DNA of 64,000 nt from Sandaracinaceae bacterium (GTDB lineage: Bacteria > Myxococcota_A > Polyangia > Polyangiales > Sandaracinaceae). The stretch lies in assembly GCA_020633195.1 (NCBI GenBank), contig JACKEC010000015.1, forward strand, positions 124,001 through 188,000, read 5' to 3'. Shown here piece after piece: positions 63,970-64,000 of this stretch. Position 1 is the first letter of the stretch; the number at the start of each line of letters is the position of its first letter. Below the pieces are notes generated by a model that did no database searches, was not told the DNA's origin, and saw only the letters and a program-made list of their open reading frames with translations. Position numbers and translations under genes: made by a program.

Positions 63970-64000
63970 ATGCGAGCTCGAGTCTCGAAGCGGGTCGTGC
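63970..64000 (+). CDS. Start of a further gene (cut by window end)
   Basis: ATG at 63970 with GGAG at 63960-63963 opens a frame of ten codons (MRARVSKRVV) to the window edge. The DNA just upstream (63927-63955) is relatively A+T-rich and could be a promoter. Too short to identify. Confidence 0.4.
   Translation, partial: MRARVSKRVV

Overview
The window is a very G+C-rich chromosomal segment from a myxobacterium, most likely Polyangiales of the Sandaracinus type. The evidence is the MYXO-CTERM tails (Gly-Cys, one membrane helix, Arg cluster) on two secreted proteins, many lipoproteins whose lipobox is followed by Asp-Ala-Gly linkers, MopE-type metal-binding repeats, an ECF sigma factor, a Ser/Thr kinase with a PEGA domain, a hybrid histidine kinase, and dense, often overlapping genes. 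No rRNA, tRNA, CRISPR array, integrase or transposase gene was recognised.

Layout. 1-6165 (minus): HD hydrolase, COG0523 GTPase, carA and carB (cut by the window edge), a tight pyrimidine/arginine-precursor operon. 6247-14602 (plus): ECF sigma factor with a membrane partner and a surface-repeat protein, a DUF4097 lipoprotein, a eukaryotic-type S-adenosylmethionine decarboxylase, a haloalkane dehalogenase, an aldo/keto reductase and a VWA lipoprotein. 14606-18840: a membrane protein, a TauE/SafE exporter divergent from a LysR regulator, and a PAS-PAS hybrid histidine kinase. 18915-26513: a large TPR/DUF3857/transglutaminase lipoprotein, a polynucleotide kinase-phosphatase-like enzyme and a Ser/Thr kinase. 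26497-36894: envelope and secreted proteins (amidase with MYXO-CTERM, SRCR lipoprotein, diheme lipoprotein, TPR protein, a 788-aa MopE/CxxCH protein with MYXO-CTERM, small lipoproteins). 36899-44683: DNA polymerase I without recognisable proofreading residues, an esterase, an FHA-EAL protein, a PolX-like protein whose polymerase aspartates are replaced, a lipoprotein and a DUF4870 protein. 44684-53228: a NahK-like kinase, a parvulin-like protein, a 37-residue-repeat TPR protein, a frameshifted lipoprotein, and a three-gene unit with a secreted phospholipase A2-like protein followed by a cytosolic, possibly SUFU-like protein. 53252-54836: ArfB and DUF1015. 54859-56099: a degraded gene between two 20-bp near-identical direct repeats. 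56125-60683: an allantoin-degradation operon (allantoinase, allantoicase, OHCU decarboxylase, HIU hydrolase, malate synthase-like protein). 60880-64000: AlkB, a bestrophin-like channel, an RCC1-repeat lipoprotein and the start of another gene.

How the genes work together. The purine-catabolic operon covers 5-hydroxyisourate to ureidoglycolate plus a probable glyoxylate-consuming enzyme; uricase and ureidoglycolate lyase are not in the window. HD hydrolase, COG0523 GTPase and carAB look like one transcription unit. The sigma factor, its membrane partner and the surface-repeat protein look like an envelope regulon. The most notable candidates are the 1.2-kb direct-repeat-flanked insertion between arfB and allB, the phospholipase-like/SUFU-like pair, the PolX homologue lacking all three polymerase aspartates, the eukaryotic-type AdoMet decarboxylase, the bacterial SRCR lipoprotein and a large palindromic element at 60747-60881.
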